Source of the DNA: Micropterix aruncella
Taxonomy: Eukaryota; Arthropoda; Insecta; Lepidoptera; Micropterigidae
Direction of reading: 5' to 3'
Assembly: GCA_944548615.1 (NCBI GenBank)
Contig: OX155951.1
Span: 19,068,789-19,132,788 of the forward strand
DNA length: 64,000 nt
Positions within the stretch are counted from its first letter, which is position 1. Each line of letters starts with the position of its first letter. A program made the translations under genes and the position numbers. Shown piece after piece: positions 21,506 to 34,900 of the stretch. A model generated the notes under the pieces. The model was not told the origin of the DNA. It searched no databases and was given only the letters and a program-made list of their open reading frames with translations.

Positions 21506-23010
21506 TAGACGGCCAATACACCTCGTCCTGTCGACGACCTAACTTTTATCACCAGGAGCCCCAAGCAGCTTTCCCCGCTATTACAGAAAGTGGAGCTGTT
21601 CAGCGAGTCACTGAATAAAAATGAAGTGAAGCCCTCCAAGGTCTATAAAAGTGAAGCCCTCCAAATGTTTTTGCCTTGGACTCGCCCGCATACACAAAAT
21701 TTACATCCTATGACTCCAAATTGGTCTATAAGGGCTCTAATATCTCCCTTATGGACCCAAATAGCCATTTCAAATTCCTTGGCAGAAAAATCACCCATCA
21801 GGGAAAAGACATCTCTGGCGATCATGTTATAGAGCATTTCAATAGTTGCCTGGCAAAAATAGATGCTTAGCACTAAAACTGCCCTCTCTGCTCTATGCCA
21901 ACTCCAGAGTAACCAAAAATTCGATTCTGTGCAATTTCAAAGACCCGGCAATATTGAATCATGTAATAAGTGGCCGTACTGATTCTAATGATCTACAAGC
22001 CCGCGTAGACTTCCACAAAAAGTTTCTTATTGGAATCAGCCAGAATGGCACTGGTCTGGTATGGCAGTACAAATTGGGGACTTTTGCATTCCGCCTCCAA
22101 TGCACTGGAAGGTAATGCTCAAGACTGGACGCCCGAGATGCTGAAATTTTATTTGAATGCCTTTCAGCATACACTTCCAGACCTCAGTAACCTCGCTCGT
22201 TGGAGCTATGCCGAGGATAGTTCATGTCTAGTTTGTAGCAATACCCCTTGCACAGCTAGACATATTCTGGCTGGTTGCAAGCTATGCCGAGGATAGTTCA
22301 TGTCTAGTTTGTAGCAATACCCCTTGCACAGCTAGACATATTCTGGCTGGTTGCAAGGTGACCTTAGATCTAGGGCGGTAACCCCCCCACAGTTTATGCG
22401 GGATGACTTTAAAGGCAAAAAACATTTACCTACAAAACCTTTCTCAATAATTGAGAAAGCTTCAGATTGGATTCTGGAGGTCGATTCTGTCTCGCAGTAT
22501 AAATTCTCTGAAAATCTCGGATGCACAGCCCTCCGTTCAGATATAACTCTACTCTCTATCTCGGAAGGTGGCCATTATTGTAGAATTGACTGTTCCATGG
22601 GAATCAAATATCCCAAAAGACCACGAGAAGAAATTAAATAAGTACCATGATTTCGCAAATGCCGACAACCGGAACGGCTTAACTGTTCACCTTCGCGCGG
22701 TGGAAGTTGGCGCTCGTGGCCTGCCAGCCAAATCTTTGTTTCACCTCTTTAAAGATCTTGGTCTTTCCAGAAAAATAATCAACTCTGCTAGAAAAATGAT
22801 CTAAAACTGCGATTTCCGCACCTCAAATTCTATGGCTTCTGGTGAATGGGTGGTAAGGTGACATGTGGCAACACAGCTGTCCTAAACCTACCACAGCCGG
22901 TCATTAGTCCGAAATCCACCGCTCACCCCCCAGAAGTGTTATAATAGTATTGAGCTGCCATGGAATTCACCGACTCCGATCGATTCACCAGCTCCGTTTG
23001 TATTTTATTT
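21500..23010 (+). pseudogene. R2/NeSL-type LINE, inverted decayed copy
   Basis: Plus-strand relative of the antisense array in cnn intron 5: TSYDSKLVYKGSNISLMDPN, NAFQHTLPD, CTARHILAGC and IIVELTVPWESN are all readable. It is broken by frameshifts, a local deletion and a 76-bp duplication. The 3' end is at GCTCCGTTTGTATTTT, followed by AT-rich tail sequence. It is not functional. Confidence 0.85.
22205..22356 (+). repeat. 76-bp tandem duplication inside the LINE relic
   Basis: GCTATGCCGAGGATAGTTCA starts at 22205 and again at 22281, and the two 76-bp blocks look identical. The block encodes the CCHC knuckle region. Because 76 is not a multiple of three, it shifts the frame. Confidence 0.9.
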
Positions 23011-24806
23011 TATTCATTTATATTTACAAGCAATAACAAAATAGCAACATTGGTTGCTCATTTTTCCAAAAAAAGTCTTTTTGGAGATGTCACACTATTC
23101 TTCTAGGAGTGCGACTTCTTTTCTTCCATTCACATTTATGCCTGCTGTTATGGCGAGGGCAATGCCAATTTTCTTGATATTATGAAAGCATGTGTGCCAT
23201 TGATCAACGTTCGATCTCCGACTAAATGGTACCTATCTAGTGCAGTGTAATCAGAACGCCCTTACTGCCTGATCTGGATCCATATCTAGGGTCTTGAATT
23301 AGGGCCCTAATTATCGTGTAGTCTAATCGCCATTTTAGAAAGATCTAGAAAATTGCATTTTTTTCCTTTTTAACCGGCTTTAAAAAAAGGAGGAGGTTAT
23401 CAATTCAATTGTCTTTTTCTCAGAACTTTGCCATTTTTGAACCGATTTGAAAAATTCTTTTTTTACTTGAAAGGATATAGTTGCATATTGGTCCAATTTT
23501 TATCAAAATCCTGTTCCGATTATGGGATCCATGAGGAATTGAGGGAGCTCCTCAAATATTCATATGAAGTTGAAAAATAACATGGTTAAGTTCCGATGAC
23601 AATGCATTGTTTTATGGTAAGCATGACCTGATTCTACAGCCAAGGTTGGCTGTAGAATCAGGGGACTCGTCTTGGCTGGCAGCCGGTGGCCGCTCTGCGC
23701 GGCGGCAGCAGGCAGGCACGCCGCTGCAACACTGGACTAGTGCAGCGCTGCACGGTTGTCTGAAGATTCAGATCTATATCTAAAGAATTAGACTTTCTTC
23801 TAATGGTTTTACATTAAAAATGCACATTAAATGTGCATTTTTAAATGCATTCTTAAATATTTTTTTCTTTTTAATACCGTCTTAACAGCCACTGCAGTTT
23901 GAAGATTGAGATGTGTAAAATTAACCAGAGTTTGAGATTTGGTAATAATTACTTTGAATTAATAAAGTACATTTTTGAATGCATCCTTAAATATTTTTCT
24001 AGTAATCTTGGGGGGGTAGGGTCACGCCGCTGATTACGTCTATTGACATGGGGGAGGGGGGGGGGGTCCAAAAATCTAAAAACGTGATTACGTAATATGT
24101 GGACGGCCCCTTACTAGACATTGTTCCAGAGGCGTCACCGCATCACCGCGCCGAGGTTGAACGAAATTCACAGCATGCATGCTCACCATATGGAGCGTCA
24201 TCTGTGCTTCCCTTCGAACGAAAGAGCAGATATGCAATTCAGAGCCCCCATCCGCGTAACGCTTGAACAGCGACGTTTGGCGAGATGTATTCCTCTGCTC
24301 ACTTCCCTCGCACGCTATCCCCGCATCGCTCTGTTGCTGGAGAGTGCGCTTACTGCTCTCTCGCTATACTGTGCCTTTACCGATGTAACTTTTTTGGATA
24401 ACATGTACTGCAGTAAGCTACAAAACAAGAACATGTCAACGTTTAAATCCAGTTCCAAAATGTTTTATATCATGTCATTTATATTTTATGTCATGTGAGG
24501 GTAGGTTTGAGGTTTTACTAATTTATTCATGTTCTCCCTCGCTCATTAAGATTTGTAGGGATGCTCTCTTAGGCGGTCGGTCGTTCACTTTACACCTTTC
24601 AGTAAACAAGTCGCCGCTTGCCCACCTACAAAGTTTTACCATTTTACTCACGCATCTTCATTACGGCCATGGTGTGGTCCACCTACTAGAAAAATTGGAT
24701 CAGCTATTTAGGCAAAATCTCCTCGAGAGTATCGTCAAAGATTACCATTTTTAGAGTTACTTTGGAAAAACATTGCTTTTCTTGACAGTTTCTTGTTAGT
24801 TTGTCT
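23010..24806. other. Intergenic stretch, no gene seen
   Basis: AT-rich sequence between the LINE relic and the MITE at 24812. It contains a perfect hairpin at 23627-23662. At 24005-24110 is a G-run repeat (GGGGGGTCCAAAAATC ... GTGATTACGTAA) of a type commonly dispersed in insect genomes. A GC-richer open frame at 24121-24498 has no recognisable similarity. Confidence 0.4.
23627..23662. repeat. Perfect 17-bp-stem hairpin
   Basis: CCTGATTCTACAGCCAA, a GG loop, then its exact reverse complement. The sequence goes straight into a GC-rich patch (23665-23750). No T-run follows and no gene lies beside it, so the role is unknown. Confidence 0.85.
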
Positions 24807-24811
24807 AAGAC

Positions 24812-24993
24812 GGGTGTTACTCGTTCAATCTGGCATAAGTTCAGTCCGCGACCTTGATCATGAACTGACCGATGGACTGACAGAAATTATCAAAATGTAT
24901 GAATATCCATCAGTCAATGTGATAAATGATCAGTTTCCCGTCAGTTTGACAATCGTCTTGGACTGAACTGATGCCAGATTGAATGTGACACCC
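24812..24993. mobile_element. 182-bp MITE with about 37-bp TIRs
   Basis: GGGTGTTACTCGTTCAATCT at 24812 matches the reverse complement of the end at 24993 (GGGTGTCACATTCAATCTGG), and similarity extends to TTCAGTCC. AAGAC flanks both sides (24807-24811 and 24994-24998), a 5-bp target duplication. No coding sequence. Confidence 0.8.
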
Positions 24994-25114
24994 AAGACAT
25001 ATTTTTGGGGATGTGTCAGCAGTTATCAAACTCTACACTTCTACAGATTGCTTTTCTTGACATTGACAAAACATTGCTTTTCTCGACAGCTGTCCTGTTA
25101 GTTTGTCTAAGGGG

Positions 25115-25217
25115 CTCTCTAAACGATCAAGCATGCTTGACAAGCATCGCGTCGCGGGCTGGGAGATCGTAAACCGCAGGAAATATGCTTGTCAAGCATG
25201 CTTGATCTCTTGAGAGC
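25115..25217. repeat. Palindromic hairpin repeat
   Basis: CTCTCTAAACGATCAAGCAT then GCTTGACAAGCA is answered by its near-exact inverse, TGCTTGTCAAGCATGCTTGA, ending TCTTGAGAGC. The arms are about 32 nt around a loop of about 39 nt. It resembles a small MITE. Confidence 0.75.
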
Positions 25218-25971
25218 GGATCCGCAGCGCTGGATTCGACAAGCCGAAAAATGTGCTGGATCCAGCTGGATTGCTGGATGAGGGAACCGGCAATCCCTAG
25301 AAGCATTTCAGCACCGCGCATACGGCATGGCTCGTTTGACATTTCAGCTGTTTTATTAAATAAACGCGAGTCATAAAGGCAAAGCCAGCATCTGCAGCGT
25401 GGGATAGACGGGATTCGCACATTATAAAAAACTATTTTTCCGCCGCACTCCGAGGGTTATTCGCTCCTTCATTTTAATATTCGTTAATTTTGAGTATTAG
25501 AGCGAGGTCGGTACGTAGATCTGTAGGTTACGTCGCAGAAATGAAACGCTTCGATGCACTGATATCTTTATTCCGCGTAAAACTTCATCTTATTCGAATA
25601 TATTGAAATCTAGCGCTAAATCTTAATCCATAAACGGAAACGTGGAAAAAAATAAAGTAATTAAGCTTTCGTAAACTTATTCACTCAATCGGGAGATAAA
25701 TAGTACTCTACGGTTATTCGCATCAATATTGCGTTTTTATTATTATACATCTAAGGTTTGCCAGAGGACAATACCGGACTTATATATATTTTAATATAAT
25801 GAAGGGTTCGAAAGAGTAAAATTGTTTTCATCGGCAATTTATATCTTCGATCGTTTCTAGTACTAATACTAGCGCTAATAACGTCATAGAGACGGTAAAG
25901 CCGTACGGCGGCGCATTACGGTTCTTTTTATAAATATAATATATAATAATTTTTTCCTTATCGTGTTTAAA

Positions 25972-28900
25972 TTAAGCTACCGGCACCGCCTCGGCGACGG
26001 GATCTTGGGCCGTCGCGGCCGCGTCGGTCGCCTCGTGCACTCCGTTGCCTTCGATTTTGGGCTCGGTTTTGGCGGATTCCTCCCCCTCCTCTCCGTTGTC
26101 CTTGTCGGCCAGCGCCTCCTCCTCCTCGTTCTTCTCGTCGGCGAACATGGCCGCCTCGTCCACGTCCTCCACGTCCTTGAAGCACGCGCAGGCGCCGGCG
26201 CACTGGGGCAGCTGCCCGTCCGCGATGTGCGCGGCGAAGACGTTGCCGATGTCGTGGAACAGGGCCCGCAGCTGCCGCTTCTTGTTCTGGCCCAGGCTCC
26301 TCTCGATGAACAGTTTCTTGGCCGCGTCCGCCTTCTCGTAAGCCGCCGGACTGAAAGCCTTCAAATAAAGCTTTATGTGATCTGCGAAAAAAAATACAGC
26401 AATGTCAAATTATACAGCGACAATACGATACAATCTGCCGCAATGACTGTGCAGTGATATTTGTCACTTCCCCCGCACGATCCAAACTTAGACAGCGTTT
26501 AAAGCCGGCAGCAGCGGTCCGATAAAAAAAGTGAATTTAGTTGCCAAATTAATAAACTGGGACCGAGAACATTAATTAATAGAAAAAATGTACTCAGCGC
26601 CTGAAAAAAAAACTCCATAAAATAGCAAAGACAAAAAAGCAAGAGGGAAAATAAACGGGGACAGCGACGATGAGAGCAGAACGACAATATCTACACGCTT
26701 GCTCCGATTTATTGCACTGTCGAATAGAAATCATTCACTGGATGCAAAATTGTTCAATAATTATAGCCGAAGAGTTGTAACCCTTCGTACTCGAGCGGAG
26801 CCGCTGCGGCGCCCGGGAGCAGTAGCGGCGCCGCTCGAGCGGACGCAATAAACTGCCCGGGCACCGTAGACGAGCAGCGCGAGTACGAGTACTTCCCTAT
26901 TATAGCTAAATTTGTCACGAGTTCTCGATTCGTCCGTGCGAATAAGGCCTCAAATGTAAAGGTTTAACACTTTCACTCGTGTAAAGGGTTAACACTTTCA
27001 TATGTGTAAATTATTTAATAATGTATTCAAACAACTTACACATACGGGATGTTTGCGACGGCACGACAAACCTTTCAAACTTTATATAGAGGTAAACGAA
27101 AAAGTCGTTTTTCATCGAATCCATAAACTTGTTTTTCAGAATGTCGAAGTATATATTTTTTTCAATTTTCTTATTTAGGAGTTACCTCTTAAAAGGTTCA
27201 TTTCACTGTCGCGGACACTATATCCGTATCGGCTACTGTGCTCTTCCCGGTATCAATTTGTTATCCTAGTCAATACACAGCTGCCATAGACATCCAAAAT
27301 CTGATAAGACTGTTTTCCGTTTTCAGCATGAACCAGCGTACATACAGAGTAAAAAAAAATGCAGTAAACTTAAGCAAAACCCGTCAAACGACTCGAAAGT
27401 CATGCCTTCTCATACAGCCGTATGAAAATTGCTAATTACCGCAGTTATGAAGCAAAACGTGTCTGAAAATTTATTGAGTTGATAAAATGTAATACTTACG
27501 GAAACGCTCTCCGTTGTGCTTCAGTACCTGCTGTTGCTGCTGCTTAGTGAAGCAGCCGAGAACCAGAGTGGGCTCGGTGCGCAGAATCAACAGCGGCGGA
27601 TATTTCGACAGCAGCTTCACTACGTACTTCTTGTCCTTCAGATCGTAAACGCCGTTGACCTACAAACATAAATGCATAAAACGATCAATTCCTCCATCTT
27701 TATATAATTATAAAGATTTGCCCAAATTTCCTGCCAGTGGGAACGAGTGTCTCGCTCATTCGGCAAAATAATACATACGGATAAGTTGTTATTTATTGTC
27801 TCGCAAAGTTACAAGTTACCGTAAAAATATTATTGTTATTCCCTATAGTTGCTAACTTTCTTATTGTGGTTTCCGGGTGATCCAAAAGATAGACACAAAG
27901 ATGCGAGAAAGATAGACTTGAAGACAATAAGTAAATATATTAGAAAGAATAAAAAGCTCGACTGCCGTTTCAGAAAGTGAACTATTGTATTTATAATTAC
28001 TTTTATTACCGTTTTTTATGAAATATTTGTGGTTTATGTATTTATCCATATAGATATACAGTAGAACTCTAATTAGCCGAATCAATTGGGACAGGACCCC
28101 ATTCGAATAATCGAAAATTCGGATAATTGGATTTATTCCGAAAAAGGGTCATTTTGATTTTATTATTATATACAGGATGTTCCAGAAGTCGACGTCAAGC
28201 CGGAAACGGGTGATAGGGCAAATCATACTAGTTATCAGAAAAATATAAAAAAAAAATTAAGTTCCAAGTTTTTAAAATTATAGGCAAAAAAAAAACGAGA
28301 AAATTCAACACCCTGTGATGGTGTTTTAACTCCAGTTACTACAAATCTTTACTTTTTTTGAAATTTATTTTTATTATGTAATCCTGAAGAGTGCTTCTGT
28401 AAATTGTTGCTTAAAATTTAAGCCAACTGCTCCAGCTTGGAAGAAAATGTCACTTTTTAGTAATATTTCACGCAACTTAATTTTCTGATAACTAGTATGA
28501 CTTGCCCTATCACCCGTTTCCGGCTTGACGTCGACTTCTGAGACATCCTGTATATGTACCCCTCCTATCGCGGGGTAAAAATTTAGCCGTCACTTCTGCG
28601 CGGAAGTTTCGCGCGTGAAGTCGATGGCATTGAGAAAAACGACCATAACTTTTAAACTACTATACGGATTGTAAAAAGAATAACTGTAAAATGATCGCAT
28701 TGGAATTTGACATATAAAACATTATAACCTTATCTCGTCAAACAATTAAGATAATAATGAATAAATATTACAAAGTTGGTATTTTACGCAGCGCGGAGCG
28801 CCCTAACCAATATTGGTTAGATACAATTTTAGCATTTGTAAGTGTCTAACCAAAAATGGTTAACTCAAATCGAGCGGGAAAAAAAAAGTGTTTAATATCA

Positions 28901-31900
28901 AAATTCATTATCAATATCAATATTAATTAAATGTAAAGGCTGCACTTTTACATATTAAGTGTACTTAGAAAGTGCTGTACATTAGTACATCATCCCCAAG
29001 GACAATAACACGCGTAGACAGAATCATTTGCGAATCGCAGTACTTTTCCGTCCTAATTGTTTTCCGTTTTAATTTTGGATAATCAGCGATTAGGATAATC
29101 GGAGTTCGGATAATTAGACTTCTACAGTAAATGTATATTTCCGGAATGTACCCAATCAGATCTTTCATTTGACACTAAACACTTTTTATTTATGTTAATT
29201 TATTGACATTTGGACATTAAGACAACTGCTTACTTGATATTTTGACAGTAAAGGTACCATATGACACTCGGGATGACAACGATTCTATCAATACCACACA
29301 ATTCTAAATCGGTTCAAGCGTTTAAGACGTTATTATGGAATAAAGAAACGGAAAATATACATAGATGAACCCTGAACACATTGCACTTCTTTTTTGTTGG
29401 GCAGTCAAGTAATACAATACAATTTACTGCCCCTAGATCCTAAATCGTCACCCTACTACTTTTCTACATTGGCTCTATGTTTCTAGTATACTGGTCGATT
29501 AGCTTACCCTTGTCTTGCTCCTTTCCCACACTGGCTGAGGTGGCACAATTTATTCATTAATTCATATTTTTTTTTTACTTGAACCATTCGCCCAAATGGG
29601 CTACCATTTTGACTTTTGAAAACTAGTTACTGATCTCTATAATCTGACTCCATAATTAGTTTTGTCATTTTGGTTCAACTTTCTTGAAACAATTATTTTT
29701 AACAGACTAGACTGTCCTACGGAGTCAACTTTAAATGGCAGTTTGCCTACTTACGATTAAATTCTTGATTTTTGTTTGTAATATCAGAAAGCAGAAAAAA
29801 AAAGAAACAAAAAAATTAATTAAAAAAGGACCGACTTTGCCAACGAGAGTTATCACCGTTCCAATACTGAATATATTGATGAGCTGTATATCACGTTGAT
29901 GCAAATATAATAATATAAACTGCCTACTGATAAAATACTTTCCATTTTAGAGACACCCTTCCTCTTTCCCATTTTATTTCATTTAACCACTCAGCTGCAG
30001 ACGACTCTTGTGAGAGTTTCTGCAAAAAAGTAGTGCATTGGTCGCGGATGGCTCTCCTGAGTTTTCATGGCGTTTACTAAAATGCAATTAAAAGGATTTT
30101 TTTCACTAGAAACAGATTTCTATAGGTTAGTATATAAGGATAAACACAGATAATAAGGGCATTTGGAAGGCATATAAAATACATCTGCGAAAAGGCACAG
30201 AAAATGGCAAGGGCACTAACAGCAATCCTGCCAAATACAAAAGGCCCAAGCACTCGAAAAAGAAAAGTACTGGCAATGGTGATCCAGTCCATCATTCTGT
30301 ACTCGTCGCCAGTCTGGGCCGATGCAATGAACGCAGAGGTCTGGCGTAATAGGATGACAAGTGCCATACGAATTATTGCATTGAGAGTATGCAGCTCTTA
30401 TAGAAGTCTCTACAGCAGCTGCTCTTGTGCTGGTGCATCTATTGGCGCTTTAAAGGAAGGCAAAATGGGGGTGCGAAATGAGCCCTGAAAAAGAGAACCT
30501 TGCCAAACTGGCAGAGGGAATGGGACCAGTCTGGCAAAGGCCACTGGACACATCGTCTAATCTCTAATATTAAGACCTGGATTGAAAGAAAGCATGGAAT
30601 ACAGGATGGTGCAATGCCTTACCGGCCACGGAGTATTTATGAATTATACCGTAGGCATAAAAAAAAGAGACAGTGCAAGCTGTATGTACTGCACTTGCAC
30701 AAATGACAACGCCGAGCATACCATATTTGTCTGCCCGAGATTCAAGATGGAAAGAAAAGAGTTGCAGGCAAACGCTGGAAAAATCATTTGTGTGGACGGT
30801 GTAGCCACATTAATGCTGCAGTCAAAAGAAAGATGGAGATTAGTCCAAGAATTCATGGAAAACATGATCAAAATAAAGGAAAACGACGAGAACTAAAATG
30901 ACAAGAACTAGACGGAGAAAAAGCAATAAATACGAAAAACGCCAATGGTAGGCCAAAAGGCAGGTATGTCGATGCCAGGAGGCAGGAGGGGTTTTAGTCA
31001 GTAAGAGTCCGACACTACCCAGTCACAGGGTGCCCATGAGGGTTTCCCCTCCTGCAACAATAAAAAGAAAAAAGAATGAAAAAGATCCTTACCAAACCAG
31101 CCTTTAAACGCAAGCCTTACGCAAACCAGCCTTAAAAAATTACGTCCTTAGTCACCCTATTATTTTTATTCAGTTGCCTCAACTTAGCACTTGTCGGATG
31201 GTGTGCAATGTTTGTCTTTGTTACTTTAGAAGTTGTGTTTTATCAGCTTTTGCATCTTATTTTACAAGAAAGCATTTCAACCGGTTCTGAATTCACATTT
31301 AGGCCATATTACATTGATTTTTGTGATGATAGCTGTTATTCCTCGATTAGAATTCCTTGGAGAATCGTTCCGCATTCTATCTTGGTTAGTATCGAGAGAA
31401 GTGAATCAAATAATAATTACCTGCACACAGTAAATGATGCTCCTTCTCAAGAAGTTGGGCACCGGAGGAGCAGCAGTGTAAGCACGCTTGATGAACTGAA
31501 ATTAAAAACATGTACAAGTTCTCGACTGTTCAGAATGGAATGTGAATTAACGCATCGGATGTCAATCCCGCCGATGAAAGTGAAATGTAAAATACTCTCA
31601 GTCCCCCCGTATCATCCATTAACGGGATTTGGACTCTCAGAGCAGAAATATTTTACGGGATACTAAATTCCAGGATATCTCAGGACTATAGAAACACAAG
31701 TCTGGCTACCGGAAGCGGTTCAATTGCCGGGAATTTGGAATCAAATATTTTACTAATCTTAACAGCTAAAAATTGACAGTGGGTTGGTATTTTTTGACAA
31801 AAAATTGAGCCGAAAAGTGCAGAGAAAGAGTTATTTTTATATCGTAACAGGTTCAATGCCGAAAACTCCACACGGAGTCAGGCGGTTTTACAATAAGATG

Positions 31901-34900
31901 ACGGCAACTCCGCGCGGGGATGGCGGGGGAAAACCATGCATGCCAAAACAAATATGCACGCTCCGCACGAATGCCGGTAGCAGTCTGACCATTATTATAT
32001 TATCTTTGAGACCGTCACTTCGAAAGTTACCCCCTGCCATCCCCGCGCGGAGTTGCCGGCATTTTATTGAAAAATCGTCAGACTGTGCGCGGAGTTTTCT
32101 GCATTGATATTTCAAAAAAGTATTGTCGTCTTTTTTTTGTTTAAAATTGGCTTTTAAAACAATATAAGCGGCCTGATTTCTTCGGCCAGTTGCCCGACGG
32201 TGTAACCCGTTTACGTGACAAAATGATGGGTCATACTTTTGCAGAAATATTGCTGAGAATGACTGAGGTATATGTTTTCCAGCCACATGCTGCATCAAAA
32301 CATTGCAGTGATAGCCGGGCTATAGTTGACATATTGCGGCCACATATGCCGTAAAAGTATAGCTCGTTTAGGAGCACTATTATGTGATTTTTTGACTATC
32401 ATTTTTGTGCGATACTAAGGATGCTGCACAAATGCGACGGTGTGTGTGACGAGCACCGGGCTGGCACTATAAAAACTGAAATCAACGGGTTAAGAGAGTA
32501 ACATTAAAAACTCACGTTGTACGCTAAATAATCGTCGCGAGCGAAGGCGTTATAGAAGGTGCACATTTGCTCGTAATACTCGCGGATGTTGAAATAGTTT
32601 TCTGGCGTCGGCGGGCATTTGGGCAAGTTCTCGAACTGAGCGGGGTCCACCTGGACCTCGGGCTGGGCCGGCTCGGTGGCTTCGGCCGCTTCGGTGGGCT
32701 CCGGCTCTTTCATCATCTCCTCTTGGAGCTCCTGCGGGGCCTCCTTCTTCAGCGCCTCCAAGAACCGCGGGTCCTCCTTATGCTAAAAAATTACCACATT
32801 ATTCAATTATCATTTTGCTTCAATTTCTCTATGAGACTTGGAAACTGTGTCCGCCCAAACGATACGCATTCACGCAAAATGGAACCCGTTTGCTAACTAC
32901 GAATGCGAACGTCGACCGCCGCTAGTGAACAGTACTCGGACTCGATGAATGAACTTGTACTTACAGATCTGAAAACTTTCATGCATTTCTTCTTAATCAA
33001 CTGAATAGATTTGAGAACTCGGATCTTTTGCGTTTTCGACATCTCCGGAGAACTGAATAATGGACCTGTAAAAAGCAAAATATATGTAAACTCAAGAATT
33101 TGTAATATAGATAAACGGGTAAGTAAGCGCTTATAAGTGTCTTCCTGGTCGAAAAGCAGCAATGGTTGCTAAAGATTTACATAGTCTATAATTCTCCATT
33201 TACACGAACTGTGCACTATTTTGTATTTTAGTATTGTCAGTATTTCGATCAGTGTAATCTCAGTATTTCGGACAAACACAAAGCACTTGCATTGTACGAG
33301 TGTTAAATCTGGACAGTTGTTCATAGTAAAAAGTTTCACAGGAAAGTGAATATTGAGCGGACTGAAGGAAATTTATTTCATTTACGCTAATTGAGGCATA
33401 TAAATTACACCCAATATTAACCACTGGAGTGCCAAAAATCCCTACAGGAATTCTGCGGTGGTTTTATACCAGGGAGCCTTGTTAATTAGACGTAATTGAT
33501 TGGTTGATGATTAATTGATTGGTGATAGTTGATGATGATTGAATCATCAATCAATCAATCATCAACCAATCAATTACGTCTAATTAACAAGATTCCCTGG
33601 TATAAAACTACAAAATTAGGCATTTTTGGTTATTGGTAAAATTAGGCAAATGTTAAAAAGAATTACATGTTTTCTGGGGATTACGATCCTCTTCCAGCCC
33701 ACAATGCAAAGCTTGTACACCATGCTTGATTGTCTAGGACTCTAGAAAGCCCGTAAGATTTTTATGGTATTTTAGTAATATTTTTTTAGTATTTAACCCG
33801 CTCTATCCGTAACATCCATTTGGGGACATGTATGGCGGCCGCCTAAAATCCGAAACATCCGCTACGGGATATCGCGCTCGCCGCTACGAAAAATGCAATT
33901 TACGATTCGAAACGTCGTACTTAATGCTTTCTGACGGCGGAACGACATGGCCAAATAATCTTTAATTCGGCGGCCAACGGCGATAAAATCGATCGGCCAT
34001 TTAAAAAGTCAGCATAGACGTCTAAACGGCAGTCTCGATCGGCCAGCGCCGCGGCCGCGTAGTTCCGAGAAATGTTGGTTTTGTGCAGTGTTTTGTGGAT
34101 AACAGTGCAGTGTTTACTGGATAACAGTGAGTAATTTGCATTTTTAATTAGTTTAGGCATAAGGATTAGTCAATTGAGATAGTCCATTTGCTGTTTTTCA
34201 CGAATTTTTAAAGAAAACACTTCTGCGACAACAAACGGCTCGCGAAAAAATGGTTGTTATTATTTTGTAATGTTTATGAAATATCCCGATATATTGCGAA
34301 ATATGACGTAATGTCGCTTTAATTTACTAACAAAATAAGTATTGTTTCATTTACATCCTAAGTTATCACATAATTAGGCGTATTTTGAAAATTATATCTT
34401 GTTTTGTAAAATGAATCGCGCAAAGAAACTTGTTTTGATAATTACTATGAGAGAATAAAGTGCGATTTTCCATAGTTTTTCGATGAAATGTGACTCTTTG
34501 GAGTATAGTAATTAGTTATTAGACATATAATAAGTCTATGATAAGACAATATAATTGAAAAAATCTAACGAATTTTATATTATAAGCATTCAAAGTCTAT
34601 TATTAAGTTCGGACGCGGAAACTCTCAAAACTTTAGATTTTTCTATAATATCAGACAAAGCTCAAAGTTCTGGTGTGATTTCTAAGAAGTGTGATGTAGT
34701 AATAAAGTTATTTTGAAAGAATTTCATATAAAAAAATACCATAAGTAGTCACAAATTAAAAATTAAAAATATTTTTTTTTACGAGAATACATAAAATTTT
34801 TCTTGGCTGAATAAATAAATATTTTTGTATGCAAATAAGTAAAAAAAAAATATCGTTTTGGTAAAGCATTTAATAAAGAACATAACTGTATTTACAATTT

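Noticed and set aside
24121..24498. 125-codon open frame in intergenic DNA
   Set aside because: No start context, splice signals or similarity; composition follows a local GC-rich patch.
25963..26457. 164-codon plus-strand frame
   Set aside because: Antisense of the acidic tail of the RRM gene's last exon; it exists because of the GC-rich codons there.
31208..31666. 152-codon plus-strand frame in an intron
   Set aside because: No domain or motif, and it lies opposite a host intron next to LINE debris.
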